Shown here: in pieces, positions 46,042 through 56,621 of the stretch
Layout: every line of letters begins with the position of its first letter
Numbering within the stretch: the stretch's first letter is position 1
Assembly (NCBI RefSeq): GCF_014646235.1
Contig: NZ_BMNB01000026.1
Span: 1 to 64,000 of the forward strand
DNA length: 64,000 nucleotides
Reading direction: 5' to 3'
From: Micromonospora sonchi
GTDB lineage: Bacteria; Actinomycetota; Actinomycetes; Mycobacteriales; Micromonosporaceae
Notes under the pieces: model-generated
Told to the model about the DNA's origin: nothing
The model's input: the letters and a program-made list of their open reading frames with translations, nothing else
Databases searched by the model: none
Program-made: the position numbers and the translations under genes

Positions 46042-46593
46042 TCACTTGACCATGCTCACCGTCATCGGGTAGCGGTAGAGCTGCCCCTCGTTGGCCTTCA
46101 CCCCGGCGATGATGCCGAACACGATGCCGATGATCATCGCGGCGAAGCCGACGAGGATGCCGATGCCGATGCAGCTGAGGATCCAGCCCGCCAGGGCGAT
46201 GATCGACCAGAGGAGTTGGAAGTTCAGCGCGGCCACCGCGTGCGCCCGGGCGGTCGGCGACTGGTTGCCACGGGCGATCATCGCGACCAGCGGCGCGATC
46301 CAGCCGAGCACCCCGCCGCCGATCAGCATTCCGGCAGCCCCGCCGAAGTGGGCGATCAGCGCCCAGGTCTTGTCCTCGTTGTTGGCGTAACCGGCGGGCG
46401 GTGCGCCGTACCCGCCGGGCGGGTAGCCGCCGGGTGCGCCGTAGCCGCCGGGTGGGGGGTAGCCGCCGGGTGGGGGGTAGCCGCCGGGTGGCGGATACCC
46501 ACCGGGCGGGGGATAGCCGGGCTGGCCAGGAGACCCGGACAGTGGAGTCGTGGGTTCGTCGCCGGACTCTGGGGGGCGAGGTGGTTCGGTCAT
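46042..46593 (-). CDS. DUF4870 domain protein with GYPPPG repeats
   Basis: A 183-residue protein. The N-terminus is a repeated GGYPPP tract (about residues 20-75) encoded by tandem short repeats. It is followed by a DUF4870/Tic20-like membrane domain with three or four helices: HFGGAAGMLIGGGVLGWIAP, ALNFQLLWSIIALAGWI and IIGIVFGIIAGVKANEG. The function is unknown. The ATG at 46593 is chosen because the sequence before it is not protein-like; no strong ribosome site is visible. Confidence 0.9.
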   Translation of the reverse strand: MTEPPRPPESGDEPTTPLSGSPGQPGYPPPGGYPPPGGYPPPGGYPPPGGYGAPGGYPPGGYGAPPAGYANNEDKTWALIAHFGGAAGMLIGGGVLGWIAPLVAMIARGNQSPTARAHAVAALNFQLLWSIIALAGWILSCIGIGILVGFAAMIIGIVFGIIAGVKANEGQLYRYPMTVSMVK

Positions 46594-46716
46594 GGAGGTC
46601 ACGGTAGGTGCCGGCGGCAACGGCCACCAGAGCGACACCGGCGGTTCCGCCCTCCGATCGGGCGATCGGCCCGGTCGGCCTTTGATCATCGCGCTGATGG
46701 GGGGCCGCGACGTAGA

Positions 46717-46743
46717 CTGGCACTCGCTACAGTCGAGTGCCAG
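46717..46743. promoter_or_regulatory. CIRCE operator for HrcA
   Basis: CTGGCACTC and its exact complement GAGTGCCAG are separated by 9 nt. This is the CIRCE arrangement (normally TTAGCACTC-N9-GAGTGCTAA). It lies 57 bp before the hrcA start, so HrcA should repress its own operon. Confidence 0.93.
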
Positions 46744-46799
46744 AGCATTCGCCGGCGGCCGTGGCGCTCCGGACCGAGCTGTGACAGGAGGTGGGGAAG

Positions 46800-47822
46800 G
46801 TGAGTCTCGACGACCGCAAGCTCGCTGTGCTCCGGGCGATCGTCGAGGACTACGTCGCCACCCAGGAGCCGGTCGGCAGCAAGGCGCTGGTCGAGCGGCA
46901 CCAGCTGGGCGTATCGCCGGCCACCGTCCGCAACGACATGGCCGTGCTGGAGGAGGAGGGCTTCATCCGACAGCCGCACACCAGTGCCGGCCGGGTGCCC
47001 ACCGATCGTGGTTACCGCCTCTTCGTCGACCGGCTGAGCCGGGTCAAGCCGCTCAGCCCGGCCGAACGCCGGGCGATCGAACGCTTCCTGGCCGGCGCGG
47101 TCGACCTCGACGACGTGGTGCACCGCACGGTCCGGCTGCTCGCCCAGTTGACCCGCCAGGTCGCCGTGGTGCAGTACCCGAGCCTGGCCCGCTCCCGCGT
47201 ACGGCATCTGGAGCTGGTGCCGATCTCCACCACCCGGCTGATGCTGGTGATGATCGCCGACACCGGCCGGGTCGAGCAGCGGCTGGTCGAACTACCCGCG
47301 CCGATCCTCGCCGACGATGTCCTCGACCTGCGTCGACTGGCCAACGAGAAGCTGGTCGGCGCCCGACTGTCGGAGACCCCGCCGCTGGTGCAGGCCCTCA
47401 TCGACGAATCCCCGCCGGACCTGCGTCCGGCCATGACGACCCTGTCCACCGTGCTGCTGGAGACGCTGGTCGAGCGGCACGAGGAGCGGATCGCGCTGGC
47501 CGGCACCGCGAACCTGACCCGCGGCGGCCTACTGGACTTCCACGGCTCGCTACGGCCGATCCTCGAGGCGCTCGAGGAAGAGGTCGTGCTGCTCAAGCTC
47601 ATCGGCGAGGTGGAACCGAGCACACTACGAGTGCGCATCGGTGACGAGAACGAGATCGACAACCTGCGGGCGGCTTCGGTGGTCAGCACCGGATACGGCC
47701 CGGGCGCGACCATCGTCGGGGGGATGGGAGTGCTGGGACCGACCCGGATGGACTACCCCGGAACAATCGCCACGGTGCGGGCCGTGGCACGCTACGTGGG
47801 CGAACTGCTGGCCCAGAACTGA
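46800..47822 (+). CDS. hrcA: Heat-inducible transcriptional repressor HrcA
   Basis: Represses class I heat-shock genes by binding CIRCE. The 340-residue protein has an N-terminal winged helix (ERHQLGVSPATVRNDMAVLEEEGFI, near residues 35-60). HTSAGRVPTDRGYRLFVDRL follows, and then the HrcA dimerisation domains ending with VGPTRMDYPG-like GPTRMDYPGTIATV. The GTG at 46800 is preferred, 7 nt after aggaggt. The CIRCE element upstream is strong support. dnaJ follows 67 bp later. Confidence 0.97.
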   Translation: MSLDDRKLAVLRAIVEDYVATQEPVGSKALVERHQLGVSPATVRNDMAVLEEEGFIRQPHTSAGRVPTDRGYRLFVDRLSRVKPLSPAERRAIERFLAGAVDLDDVVHRTVRLLAQLTRQVAVVQYPSLARSRVRHLELVPISTTRLMLVMIADTGRVEQRLVELPAPILADDVLDLRRLANEKLVGARLSETPPLVQALIDESPPDLRPAMTTLSTVLLETLVERHEERIALAGTANLTRGGLLDFHGSLRPILEALEEEVVLLKLIGEVEPSTLRVRIGDENEIDNLRAASVVSTGYGPGATIVGGMGVLGPTRMDYPGTIATVRAVARYVGELLAQN

Positions 47823-47889
47823 CCAATCAGGGTCGGCGGTGGGCCGTCGACCGGCGTAACCCGAGACGAACACGAGGACACGGAACGCA

Positions 47890-49035
47890 GTGGCCAGGGA
47901 CTACTACGGCATTCTCGGCGTGAGCCGGGACGCCTCCGATGACGAGATCAAGCGCGCCTACCGCAAGCTGGCGCGGCAGTTCCACCCGGACGTCAACCCG
48001 GACCCGGAGGCACAGGAGAAGTTCAAGGACATCAACGCCGCGTACGAGGTCCTCTCGGACGATCGAAAACGGCAGATCGTCGATCTCGGTGGCGACCCGT
48101 TGGCGCCCGGCGGCGGCGGTCCCGGTGGCCCGGGCGGGCCCGGCGGGGCCGGTCCCTTCGTCGGCTTCCAGGACATCATGGACGCGTTCTTCGGTGGTGC
48201 CACCGGCGCCGGTCGAGGCCCGCGACCGCGTACCCGGCCCGGGGCGGACGCGATCCTGCGGCTGGAGCTCGACCTCCAGGAGACCGCCTTCGGCGTCGAG
48301 GCACCGATCACGGTCGACACGGCGGTGCTCTGCACCACCTGCACCGGGGCGGGTACCGCCGCCGGCACCCACCTGGCCACCTGTGAGGCCTGCGGCGGCC
48401 GGGGCGAGGTGCAGTCGGTGCAGCGGACCTTCCTCGGCCAGGTGGTCTCGGCGAGGCCGTGCACGGTCTGCCAGGGCTACGGCACCACCATCCCGAACCC
48501 CTGCCCGACCTGTGCCGGTGACGGCCGGGTACGCACCCGCCGGTCGCTGACCGTCAAGATCCCGGCCGGGGTCGAGGACGGCATGCGCATCCGCCTCGCC
48601 CAGCAGGGTGAGGTCGGTCCGGGGGGCGGCACCGCCGGGGACCTCTACGTGGAGATCCACGAGCGACCGCACGACGTCTTCTCCCGCAAGGGCGACGACC
48701 TGCACTGCCGGGTCACCGTGCCGATGACCGCCGCCGCGCTCGGCACCCGGTTGACCATCAAGACCCTCGACAGCGAGGAGCCGCTCGACGTCAAGCCGGG
48801 CACCCAGCCGGGCAGCACGCTGCGGCTGCGGGCCCGGGGCGTACCGCACCTGCGCGGCACCGGCCGGGGCGACCTCTACGTCCACCTGGACGTGCGTACG
48901 CCCACGAAGCTCGACGCCGACCAGGAGCGGATGCTGCGGGAGTTCGCCAAGACCCGGGGCGAGGAGGTCGCCGAGCTCACCAAGCAGGGCGGCTTCTTCT
49001 CCCGGATGCGCGACGCCTTCAACGGCCACGCCTGA
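47890..49035 (+). CDS. dnaJ: Chaperone DnaJ
   Basis: A 381-residue type I J-protein that stimulates DnaK. The J domain has YYGILGVSRDASDDEIKRAY and the HPD motif in FHPDVNP near residue 32. A Gly/Phe-rich part is followed by four zinc-binding CxxCxGxG-type repeats (CTTCTGAG, CEACGGRG, CTVCQGYG, CPTCAGDG) around residues 147-205 and the substrate-binding C-terminal domains. Its linkage to hrcA matches the second, HrcA-linked DnaJ of Actinobacteria. Confidence 0.97.
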   Translation: MARDYYGILGVSRDASDDEIKRAYRKLARQFHPDVNPDPEAQEKFKDINAAYEVLSDDRKRQIVDLGGDPLAPGGGGPGGPGGPGGAGPFVGFQDIMDAFFGGATGAGRGPRPRTRPGADAILRLELDLQETAFGVEAPITVDTAVLCTTCTGAGTAAGTHLATCEACGGRGEVQSVQRTFLGQVVSARPCTVCQGYGTTIPNPCPTCAGDGRVRTRRSLTVKIPAGVEDGMRIRLAQQGEVGPGGGTAGDLYVEIHERPHDVFSRKGDDLHCRVTVPMTAAALGTRLTIKTLDSEEPLDVKPGTQPGSTLRLRARGVPHLRGTGRGDLYVHLDVRTPTKLDADQERMLREFAKTRGEEVAELTKQGGFFSRMRDAFNGHA

Positions 49036-49048
49036 CCGGCCGTTACTC

Positions 49049-49783
49049 GTGTCCGCTCCACTGTTCCTGGTCGAGTCGCTGCCCACCGTCGACTCGATGG
49101 TGCTCGACGGCCCGGAGGGGCACCACGCCGCCACCGTGCAGCGGTTGCGGGTGGGCGAGGAACTGCTGCTCGCCGACGGTCGGGGCGGCACGGCCAGCGC
49201 GGTGGTCACCGCCGTCGGCCGGGGCACCCTCGACCTCGACGTCACCGGTCGTGGGTACGTCGACGCGGCGAACCCCCGGCTGGTGGTGGTGCAGGGCATC
49301 GCCAAGGGCGATCGGGGTGAACTGGCCGTGCAGGCGATGACCGAGGCGGGGGTGGACGAGATCGTCCCCTGGGCGGCCGGCCGTTCGGTGGTGCAGTGGC
49401 GCGGTGACCGGGGCGTACGGGCCCGGGGCAAGTGGGTGGCGACGGCCCGGGAGGCGGCGAAGCAGGCCCGCCGGGCGTGGCTGCCGGTGATGGCCGGCGC
49501 CCCGGACGAGCCCACCCCGTCGGTGGCCCGCCGGATCGCCGGCGCCGCCGCCGGGTACGTCCTGCACGAGGAGGCGACCGACCGACTGACCACCGTCGAG
49601 TTGCCCGACCGCGGCGAGATCGTGCTGGTGGTGGGCCCCGAGGGTGGCATCACCCCGGCCGAGCTGTCGGCCTTCCGCGACGCCGGCGCCCAGCCGGTCC
49701 GCCTCGGCCCGGCGGTGCTGCGTACCTCCACCGCCGGCGTGGCGGCCCTGGCGGTCCTCGCCACCCGCCTCCTGCGCTGGTAG
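49049..49783 (+). CDS. rsmE: 16S rRNA (uracil1498-N3)-methyltransferase
   Basis: Methylates U1498 of 16S rRNA with SAM. The 244-residue protein has the PUA-like N-terminus (LDGPEGHHAATVQRLRVGEEL) and the SPOUT knot motifs IVLVVGPEGGITPAEL near residue 192 and RLGPAVLRTSTAGVAAL near 222. It follows dnaJ by 13 bp, so it belongs to the hrcA-dnaJ operon. Confidence 0.96.
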   Translation: MSAPLFLVESLPTVDSMVLDGPEGHHAATVQRLRVGEELLLADGRGGTASAVVTAVGRGTLDLDVTGRGYVDAANPRLVVVQGIAKGDRGELAVQAMTEAGVDEIVPWAAGRSVVQWRGDRGVRARGKWVATAREAAKQARRAWLPVMAGAPDEPTPSVARRIAGAAAGYVLHEEATDRLTTVELPDRGEIVLVVGPEGGITPAELSAFRDAGAQPVRLGPAVLRTSTAGVAALAVLATRLLRW

Positions 49784-50038
49784 CCAGCCTCAGCCTCCAG
49801 CCCTTACCCGCGCCGTCCCTGCCCGCGCCGCCCCTACCCGCCGCCGTGCCGCGACTCCGTGCCGTGCCGCTGGTGTCGGCCCTCGGGAGCGGATCTCTCT
49901 GGCCGATCCCGGGTTCAACTACTCGCTGACCCGCGAACGGTGAGTTCGTAGGCCGCACTGTCGCGTAGGACACCGCAACTCGCGACTCAGCGCACAGGAC
50001 ACCGCAATTCGCGGTCTCAACCGGCCCGGAAGCGCCGG

Positions 50039-50164
50039 CATGCCGCAACCCGTGCCGCCCACAGGGCCGGACACCCCAACATGCCGCAACCCACGCCCGC
50101 CCTGGGCGCCCCAACACCCCGACATGCCGCAACCCGCACCCGCCCTGGGCGCCCCAACACCCCG
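50039..50164 (+). repeat. Direct repeat of about 42 bp, three copies
   Basis: Units begin catgccgcaaccc at 50039, 50080 and 50123. Units 2 and 3 match closely (both contain gccctgggcgccccaacacc); unit 1 is degenerate. No function was seen. Confidence 0.85.
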
Positions 50165-50318
50165 CCCCCAGGCACACGCCGAGTACCTCACCCTGCCGGC
50201 GGCTCCCAAAGCGGGCGGGGACAGGAAGGCGGGCTCGGCGGGCGATGGCCGGCGCGATTCGGGTGGGGGAAGTCCGGGACGAGCGGCGGGCTGACCCGTC
50301 GCCGCACCCGTCCCTACC

Positions 50319-50324
50319 TACACT
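50319..50324 (+). promoter_or_regulatory. HIT gene -10 box, leaderless
   Basis: TACACT ends 6 nt before the ATG of the HIT gene, with no ribosome site between. Confidence 0.5.
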
Positions 50325-50330
50325 GCCGGG

Positions 50331-50690
50331 ATGGGAACCGACTGCTTGTTCTGCCGCATCGTCGCCGGGGAGATTCCGGCGACGATGGTCCGTGAGACGC
50401 CCACCACGCTCGCCTTCCGGGACATCGATCCGAAAGCGCCGGTGCATGTGCTGGTCATCCCGAAGGAGCACTACGCGGACGTGGCCACCCTGGCTCAGGG
50501 CGACTCGGCCCTGGCGGGTGAGGTGCTGGCCACGGCCGCCGCGGTGGCCGAGGACGAGGGCCTGCTCGGCGACGGGTTCCGGCTGATGTTCAACACCGGG
50601 ACGTACGGCGGCCAGGAGGTCTTCCACGCGCACGCGCACCTGCTGGGCGGGGCGCCGCTCGGCCCGATGCTGGCCCGGAGCGTGGCGTGA
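50331..50690 (+). CDS. HIT family (HINT-like) protein
   Basis: A 119-residue histidine-triad nucleotide-binding protein, probably an adenosine phosphoramidase. CLFCRIVAGEIPA opens it, and QEVFHAHAHLLGG carries the triad (HxHxH) near residue 99, with HVLVIPKEHY before it. It is leaderless (see the -10 box). Its stop overlaps the GTG of the next gene (GTGA). Confidence 0.95.
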   Translation: MGTDCLFCRIVAGEIPATMVRETPTTLAFRDIDPKAPVHVLVIPKEHYADVATLAQGDSALAGEVLATAAAVAEDEGLLGDGFRLMFNTGTYGGQEVFHAHAHLLGGAPLGPMLARSVA

Positions 50691-52075
50691 GCTCGGCCGT
50701 CGGCCGTACCGCCGCCGCCGGTCACCTGGACCGGATGGTGCGGCAGGTCCAGGCGCAGGCCCGGGTGCCGGCGATCTCGGCGGCGGTGAACCGGGCCGAC
50801 CGGCCGTTGTGGACCTGCACGGTCGGCGGCACCGGCAACGACACCGCCCTGGACGAGCAGACCCGGTTCCGGATCGGCTCGGTGACCAAGACCTTCACCG
50901 CCGTACTCGTCATGCAGTGCCGCGACGACGGCCTGCTCGACCTCGACGATCCGCTGGAGCGGCACCTCGACCTGCCGGCACACGGCGAGCTGACCGTACG
51001 CCGGCTGCTGTCGCACACCGCCGGCCTGCAACGTGAGCCGCACGGCGACGTCTGGGACACGTTGCGTGCGCCGGACGCCGACCGGCTGATCGCCGAACTG
51101 GCCCGGGCCGAGCGGGTGCTGCCGCCCGGGCGCCGCTACCACTACTCCAACCTCGGGATGGCGCTGCTCGGCCGGCTGGTCGGGCAGTTGCGCGGCGGCA
51201 CCTGGGCCGAGGTGCTGGTCGAGCGGGTGCTGACTCCGCTGGGGCTGACCGCCACCACGGTCTCCCCGGGCCCCCGGGCGGCGACCGGGTTCCTGGTCGA
51301 CGCGTACTCCGACGAGGCGCGTCCGGAGCCGCCCACCGACTTCGGCGCGGTCGGTCCCGCCGCGCAGCTCTGGAGCACCGCCGCCGACCTGGCCCGGTGG
51401 GCCGCTTTCCTGGCGGATCCGGCGGCGCTGGACGCGGCCGGCCGGGTGCTCGCCCCGGCGACCCTGGACGAGATGCGCTGGCCGGTGACGGTCACCGACG
51501 AGACCCTGTGGGCCGGCGGTTTCGGCCTCGGAGTGATCCTGGTGCCGCAGGGGCAGCGGGTGGTGCACGTCGGGCACGACGGCGCGATGCCCGGCTTCCT
51601 CGCCGGGGCGTACGGCCGGCGGGGCGGCGAGGGCACCCCGGCCGCGCTGGGCGCCGCCGTGCTGGGTTCCTCCGGCACCGCGGTCGAGCTGCTGGAGCTG
51701 ACGCACCGGCTGCTCGCCGCCGCGGTCGAGCACGACCCGGCCGACATCGACCCGTGGCGGCCCGGCGAACCGGCCCCCGAGCACGTACGCGGACTGCTCG
51801 GCCGCTGGTGGGGAGAGGGTTTCGAGTATGTCTTCAGCTGGCACGACGGGACCCTGCGGGCCCGGGGTGCCGGCGACCCGCCGGGGAGGCCGCCGGCGAT
51901 CTTCGCGCCCGTGCCGGACCGGCCGGACGTGTTCCGGACCGTCTCCGGTCGGGAGGTCGGTGAGCTGCTGCGGCTGACCCGGGATGGCGACGGCGCGGTG
52001 GTCCGGATGCACTGGGCGACCTACCGGTTCACCCGGCACCAGGAAACCTTCGACCGGTACGACTTCCGGGTCTGA
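50687..52075 (+). CDS. Serine hydrolase, beta-lactamase/DD-peptidase fold
   Basis: A 462-residue soluble protein of the class C beta-lactamase-like family. The catalytic SVTK (SxxK) is near residue 65 in RFRIGSVTKTFTAV, the YSN motif in YHYSNLGMALL near 150, and the third motif HVGHDG near 295. A lipocalin-like C-terminal domain of about 100 residues follows (YRFTRHQETFDRYDF). No signal peptide is visible, so it is probably a cytoplasmic esterase or peptidase and not a resistance enzyme. It is co-translated with the HIT gene. Confidence 0.92.
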   Translation: MSSAVGRTAAAGHLDRMVRQVQAQARVPAISAAVNRADRPLWTCTVGGTGNDTALDEQTRFRIGSVTKTFTAVLVMQCRDDGLLDLDDPLERHLDLPAHGELTVRRLLSHTAGLQREPHGDVWDTLRAPDADRLIAELARAERVLPPGRRYHYSNLGMALLGRLVGQLRGGTWAEVLVERVLTPLGLTATTVSPGPRAATGFLVDAYSDEARPEPPTDFGAVGPAAQLWSTAADLARWAAFLADPAALDAAGRVLAPATLDEMRWPVTVTDETLWAGGFGLGVILVPQGQRVVHVGHDGAMPGFLAGAYGRRGGEGTPAALGAAVLGSSGTAVELLELTHRLLAAAVEHDPADIDPWRPGEPAPEHVRGLLGRWWGEGFEYVFSWHDGTLRARGAGDPPGRPPAIFAPVPDRPDVFRTVSGREVGELLRLTRDGDGAVVRMHWATYRFTRHQETFDRYDFRV

Positions 52076-52250
52076 CCCGCCCCGGAATCGGCTGCCCGTT
52101 TTGTCCGCTGCCGCGTGTCTGTCGCAGCGGTGGAATGGGCAGCCTGTCGGGGCTGTCGACCCGATACGATGGTGGCAACGTCCGCACGCCGCGGCGACCG
52201 GCCCGGCGTTGAGATCGAGAGCAGGTGCGCAGGGCCCCTCGGCCCGACCC

Positions 52251-54380
<2,130 letters not shown>

Positions 54381-54395
54381 ACCAGGGGAAGAAAG

Positions 54396-54869
54396 TTGTC
54401 CATCGAGATCGCCAACGAGTCCGGTGTCGAGGTCGACACCGACGCCGTGCTCGCCGTCGCCCGGCACGCGCTCGACGAGATGGGGGTCAACCCCCTCGCC
54501 GAGCTCTCCGTGCTGCTGGTCGACATCGACTACATGACCGAGCTGAACCATCGCTGGATGGGCGGCGAGGGTCCGACCGACGTGCTCGCCTTCCCCATGG
54601 ACGAGGGCAGCGTCGACCACGGCCCGGGCGAGAACGCCTCCGCCGGCGGCGAGCCGGCGCTGCTCGGTGACATCGTGCTCTGCCCCGAGGTGGCGGCGAA
54701 GCAGGCGGCGGCGGCCGGGCACAGTGCCGGCGACGAGCTGCACCTGCTCACCGTGCACGGGGTGCTGCACCTGCTCGGCTACGACCACGCCGAGCCGGAG
54801 GAGGAGCGGGAGATGTTCGGTCTGCAGGCCCGGTTGCTGTCCAGTTGGCGGTCGACCCGGTCCCGGTGA
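54396..54869 (+). CDS. ybeY: Endoribonuclease YbeY
   Basis: A zinc-dependent endoribonuclease needed for 16S rRNA 3' maturation. The 157-residue protein has the metal motif HGVLHLLGYDHAEPEE (H-x3-H-x5-H) near residue 120 and TDVLAFPMDE near 62. It starts with TTG after a ggggaagaaa site, which is rare in this window. It is co-transcribed with phoH, and its stop overlaps the next ATG. Confidence 0.95.
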   Translation: MSIEIANESGVEVDTDAVLAVARHALDEMGVNPLAELSVLLVDIDYMTELNHRWMGGEGPTDVLAFPMDEGSVDHGPGENASAGGEPALLGDIVLCPEVAAKQAAAAGHSAGDELHLLTVHGVLHLLGYDHAEPEEEREMFGLQARLLSSWRSTRSR

Positions 54870-56251
54870 TGGAGACATTCCTGGCCGCGTCCGCCGCCGG
54901 CCTACCCGACCTGCAACTGCTCGTCTTCGCCGCCGGGCTGGTGGTGCTCGCCGGCCTGATCGCGATGACGGAAGCCGCCCTGGCGGCGGTCTCACCGGCC
55001 CGCGCCGCCGAGCTGGCCCGCGACGGCGCACGGGGCGCCCGTACCCTCCAGGTGGTCGCCGGTGACGTGGTCCGTCACCTCAACCTGCTGTTGCTGCTCC
55101 GGCTGCTCGCCGAGCTGACCGCCACCACGCTGGTGGCGCTGGTCGCGGTGGACACCTTCGGCGCGGGCTGGTGGGCGGCGCTGGTCACCGCCGGGGCGAT
55201 GACCGTGGTCAGCTTCGTCGTGGTCGGCGTCGGCCCGCGTACCCTCGGCCGGCAGCACGCGTACGCCGTGGGCCGCGCCGCCGCTCCGGCGGTGCGTTGG
55301 CTGGGGCGGGTGCTCAACCCGCTGGCCTCGTTGCTGATCCTGATCGGCAACGCGGTCACGCCCGGCCGGGGTTTCCGGGAGGGGCCGTTCGCCACCCAGG
55401 TCGAGCTGCGCGAGCTGGTCGACCTCGCCGAGCAGCGCGGTGTGGTGGAGCACGGCGAACGGCAGATGATCCATTCGGTCTTCGCGCTGGGTGACACCAT
55501 CGCCCGCGAGGTCATGGTGCCGCGTACCGAGATGGTGTGGATCGAGTCGGGCAAGACGCTCTCCCAGGCGCTCGCGTTGTTCCTGCGGTCCGGCTTCTCC
55601 CGGATCCCGGTGATCGGCGAGAGCGTCGACGACGTGCTCGGCCTGCTCTACCTCAAGGACCTCGTCCGGCGTACCCAGGGCGGTGCCGCCGAGGACCGCC
55701 AACTGCCGGTGGCCGAGCTGATGCGGCCGGCCACCTTCGTGCCCGACTCCAAGCCCGTCGACGATCTGCTGTCGGAGATGCAGGCCGCCCGTAACCATCT
55801 GGTGATCGTGGTCGACGAGTACGGCGGCACCGGTGGGCTGGTCACCATCGAGGACATCCTGGAGGAGATCGTCGGGGAGATCACCGACGAGTACGATGTC
55901 GAACGCCCGCCCGTCGAGCAGCTGCCCGACGGCGCGGTGCGGGTCACCGCCCGGTTGCCGGTGGAGGATCTCGGCGAGCTGTTCGACACCGAGCTGCCGC
56001 ACGACGAGGTGGAGACCGTGGGTGGTCTGCTCGCCCAGGCCCTGGGGCGGGTGCCGATCCCGGGCGCGGCGGCCGAGGTGGCCGGGCTCCGGCTGCTCGC
56101 CGAGGGCACCACCGGTCGGCGCAACCGGATCGACACGGTGCTGGTGTGCCGGGTGGAGCCGACCGAACCGCAGGACGAACCGGCTGGTGGAGCGACCGCC
56201 GCCGGGGGCGACACCGACCGATCAGAGGAGAGGCAGTCCGCCGATGCCTGA
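54869..56251 (+). CDS. Hemolysin-type CBS/CorC domain membrane protein
   Basis: A 460-residue membrane protein of the CNNM/CorC family (UPF0053). It has an N-terminal DUF21 region with about four helices (residues 10-150), then a linker and paired CBS domains (MVPRTEMVWIESGKTLSQALALFLRSGFSRIPV and LMRPATFVPDSKPVDDLL). A CorC/HlyC C-terminal domain follows, starting at VEQLPDGAVRVTARLPVEDL. Such proteins are linked to magnesium or cobalt homeostasis. The ATG at 54869 overlaps the ybeY stop by one base; a TTG at 54845 is an alternative. Confidence 0.92.
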   Translation: METFLAASAAGLPDLQLLVFAAGLVVLAGLIAMTEAALAAVSPARAAELARDGARGARTLQVVAGDVVRHLNLLLLLRLLAELTATTLVALVAVDTFGAGWWAALVTAGAMTVVSFVVVGVGPRTLGRQHAYAVGRAAAPAVRWLGRVLNPLASLLILIGNAVTPGRGFREGPFATQVELRELVDLAEQRGVVEHGERQMIHSVFALGDTIAREVMVPRTEMVWIESGKTLSQALALFLRSGFSRIPVIGESVDDVLGLLYLKDLVRRTQGGAAEDRQLPVAELMRPATFVPDSKPVDDLLSEMQAARNHLVIVVDEYGGTGGLVTIEDILEEIVGEITDEYDVERPPVEQLPDGAVRVTARLPVEDLGELFDTELPHDEVETVGGLLAQALGRVPIPGAAAEVAGLRLLAEGTTGRRNRIDTVLVCRVEPTEPQDEPAGGATAAGGDTDRSEERQSADA

Positions 56252-56621
56252 GTCAACCGCCGTACCGACCGCTCGCCCCACCGGCGCCGACCTGACCGCC
56301 GAGGACGACAAGTTGGTCATCCTCGCCCGTGGGGCGCGGGGTCGGGTGGGTGCCGTGGAGGGCGCCGCGGTGCGGGATCAGGACGGGCGGACGTACGCGG
56401 CGGCGAGCGTGTCGCTGCCCTCGTTGGCGATCACCGCGCTGCAACTGGCGGTCGCCTCGGCCGCGGCGGCGGGCGCCACCCGGCTGGAGGCGGCCGTGGT
56501 GGTGACCGAGGCGTCGACCCTGGACGGCGCGGGCTACGCGGCCGTACGTGACCTGGCCGTCGACGCCCCGATCCACCTGGCCGCGCCGGACGGCACGGTG
56601 CTCGGCACGGTGACCGGATGA
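56244..56621 (+). CDS. Cytidine-deaminase-like protein lacking zinc ligands
   Basis: A 125-residue protein between the CBS gene and era, with the cytidine-deaminase-like helix/strand order: LVILARGARGRVGA, DQDGRTYAAASVSLPSLAITALQLAV, and AVVVTEASTLDGAGYAAVRDL. The zinc motifs (HAE and PCxxC) are absent, so it cannot deaminate in the usual way. From memory, M. tuberculosis Rv2365c has the same position. Its start overlaps the CBS stop by 8 bases, and its stop overlaps the era start by 4, so it is firmly inside the operon. Confidence 0.85.
   Translation: MPESTAVPTARPTGADLTAEDDKLVILARGARGRVGAVEGAAVRDQDGRTYAAASVSLPSLAITALQLAVASAAAAGATRLEAAVVVTEASTLDGAGYAAVRDLAVDAPIHLAAPDGTVLGTVTG

Larger units (their letters stand above)
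49784..50330. other. 547-bp intergenic stretch without a gene
   Basis: No credible gene was found. It holds short cytosine-rich repeats (about 49800-49850), two aggacaccgcaa-ttcgcg copies (about 49968-50012) and the direct repeats at 50039-50164. The last 12 bases before the next gene form the HIT promoter. Confidence 0.7.

Noticed and set aside
50687..52075. Beta-lactamase conferring resistance
   Set aside because: No signal peptide is visible and it has an extra C-terminal domain, so an esterase or peptidase is more likely.
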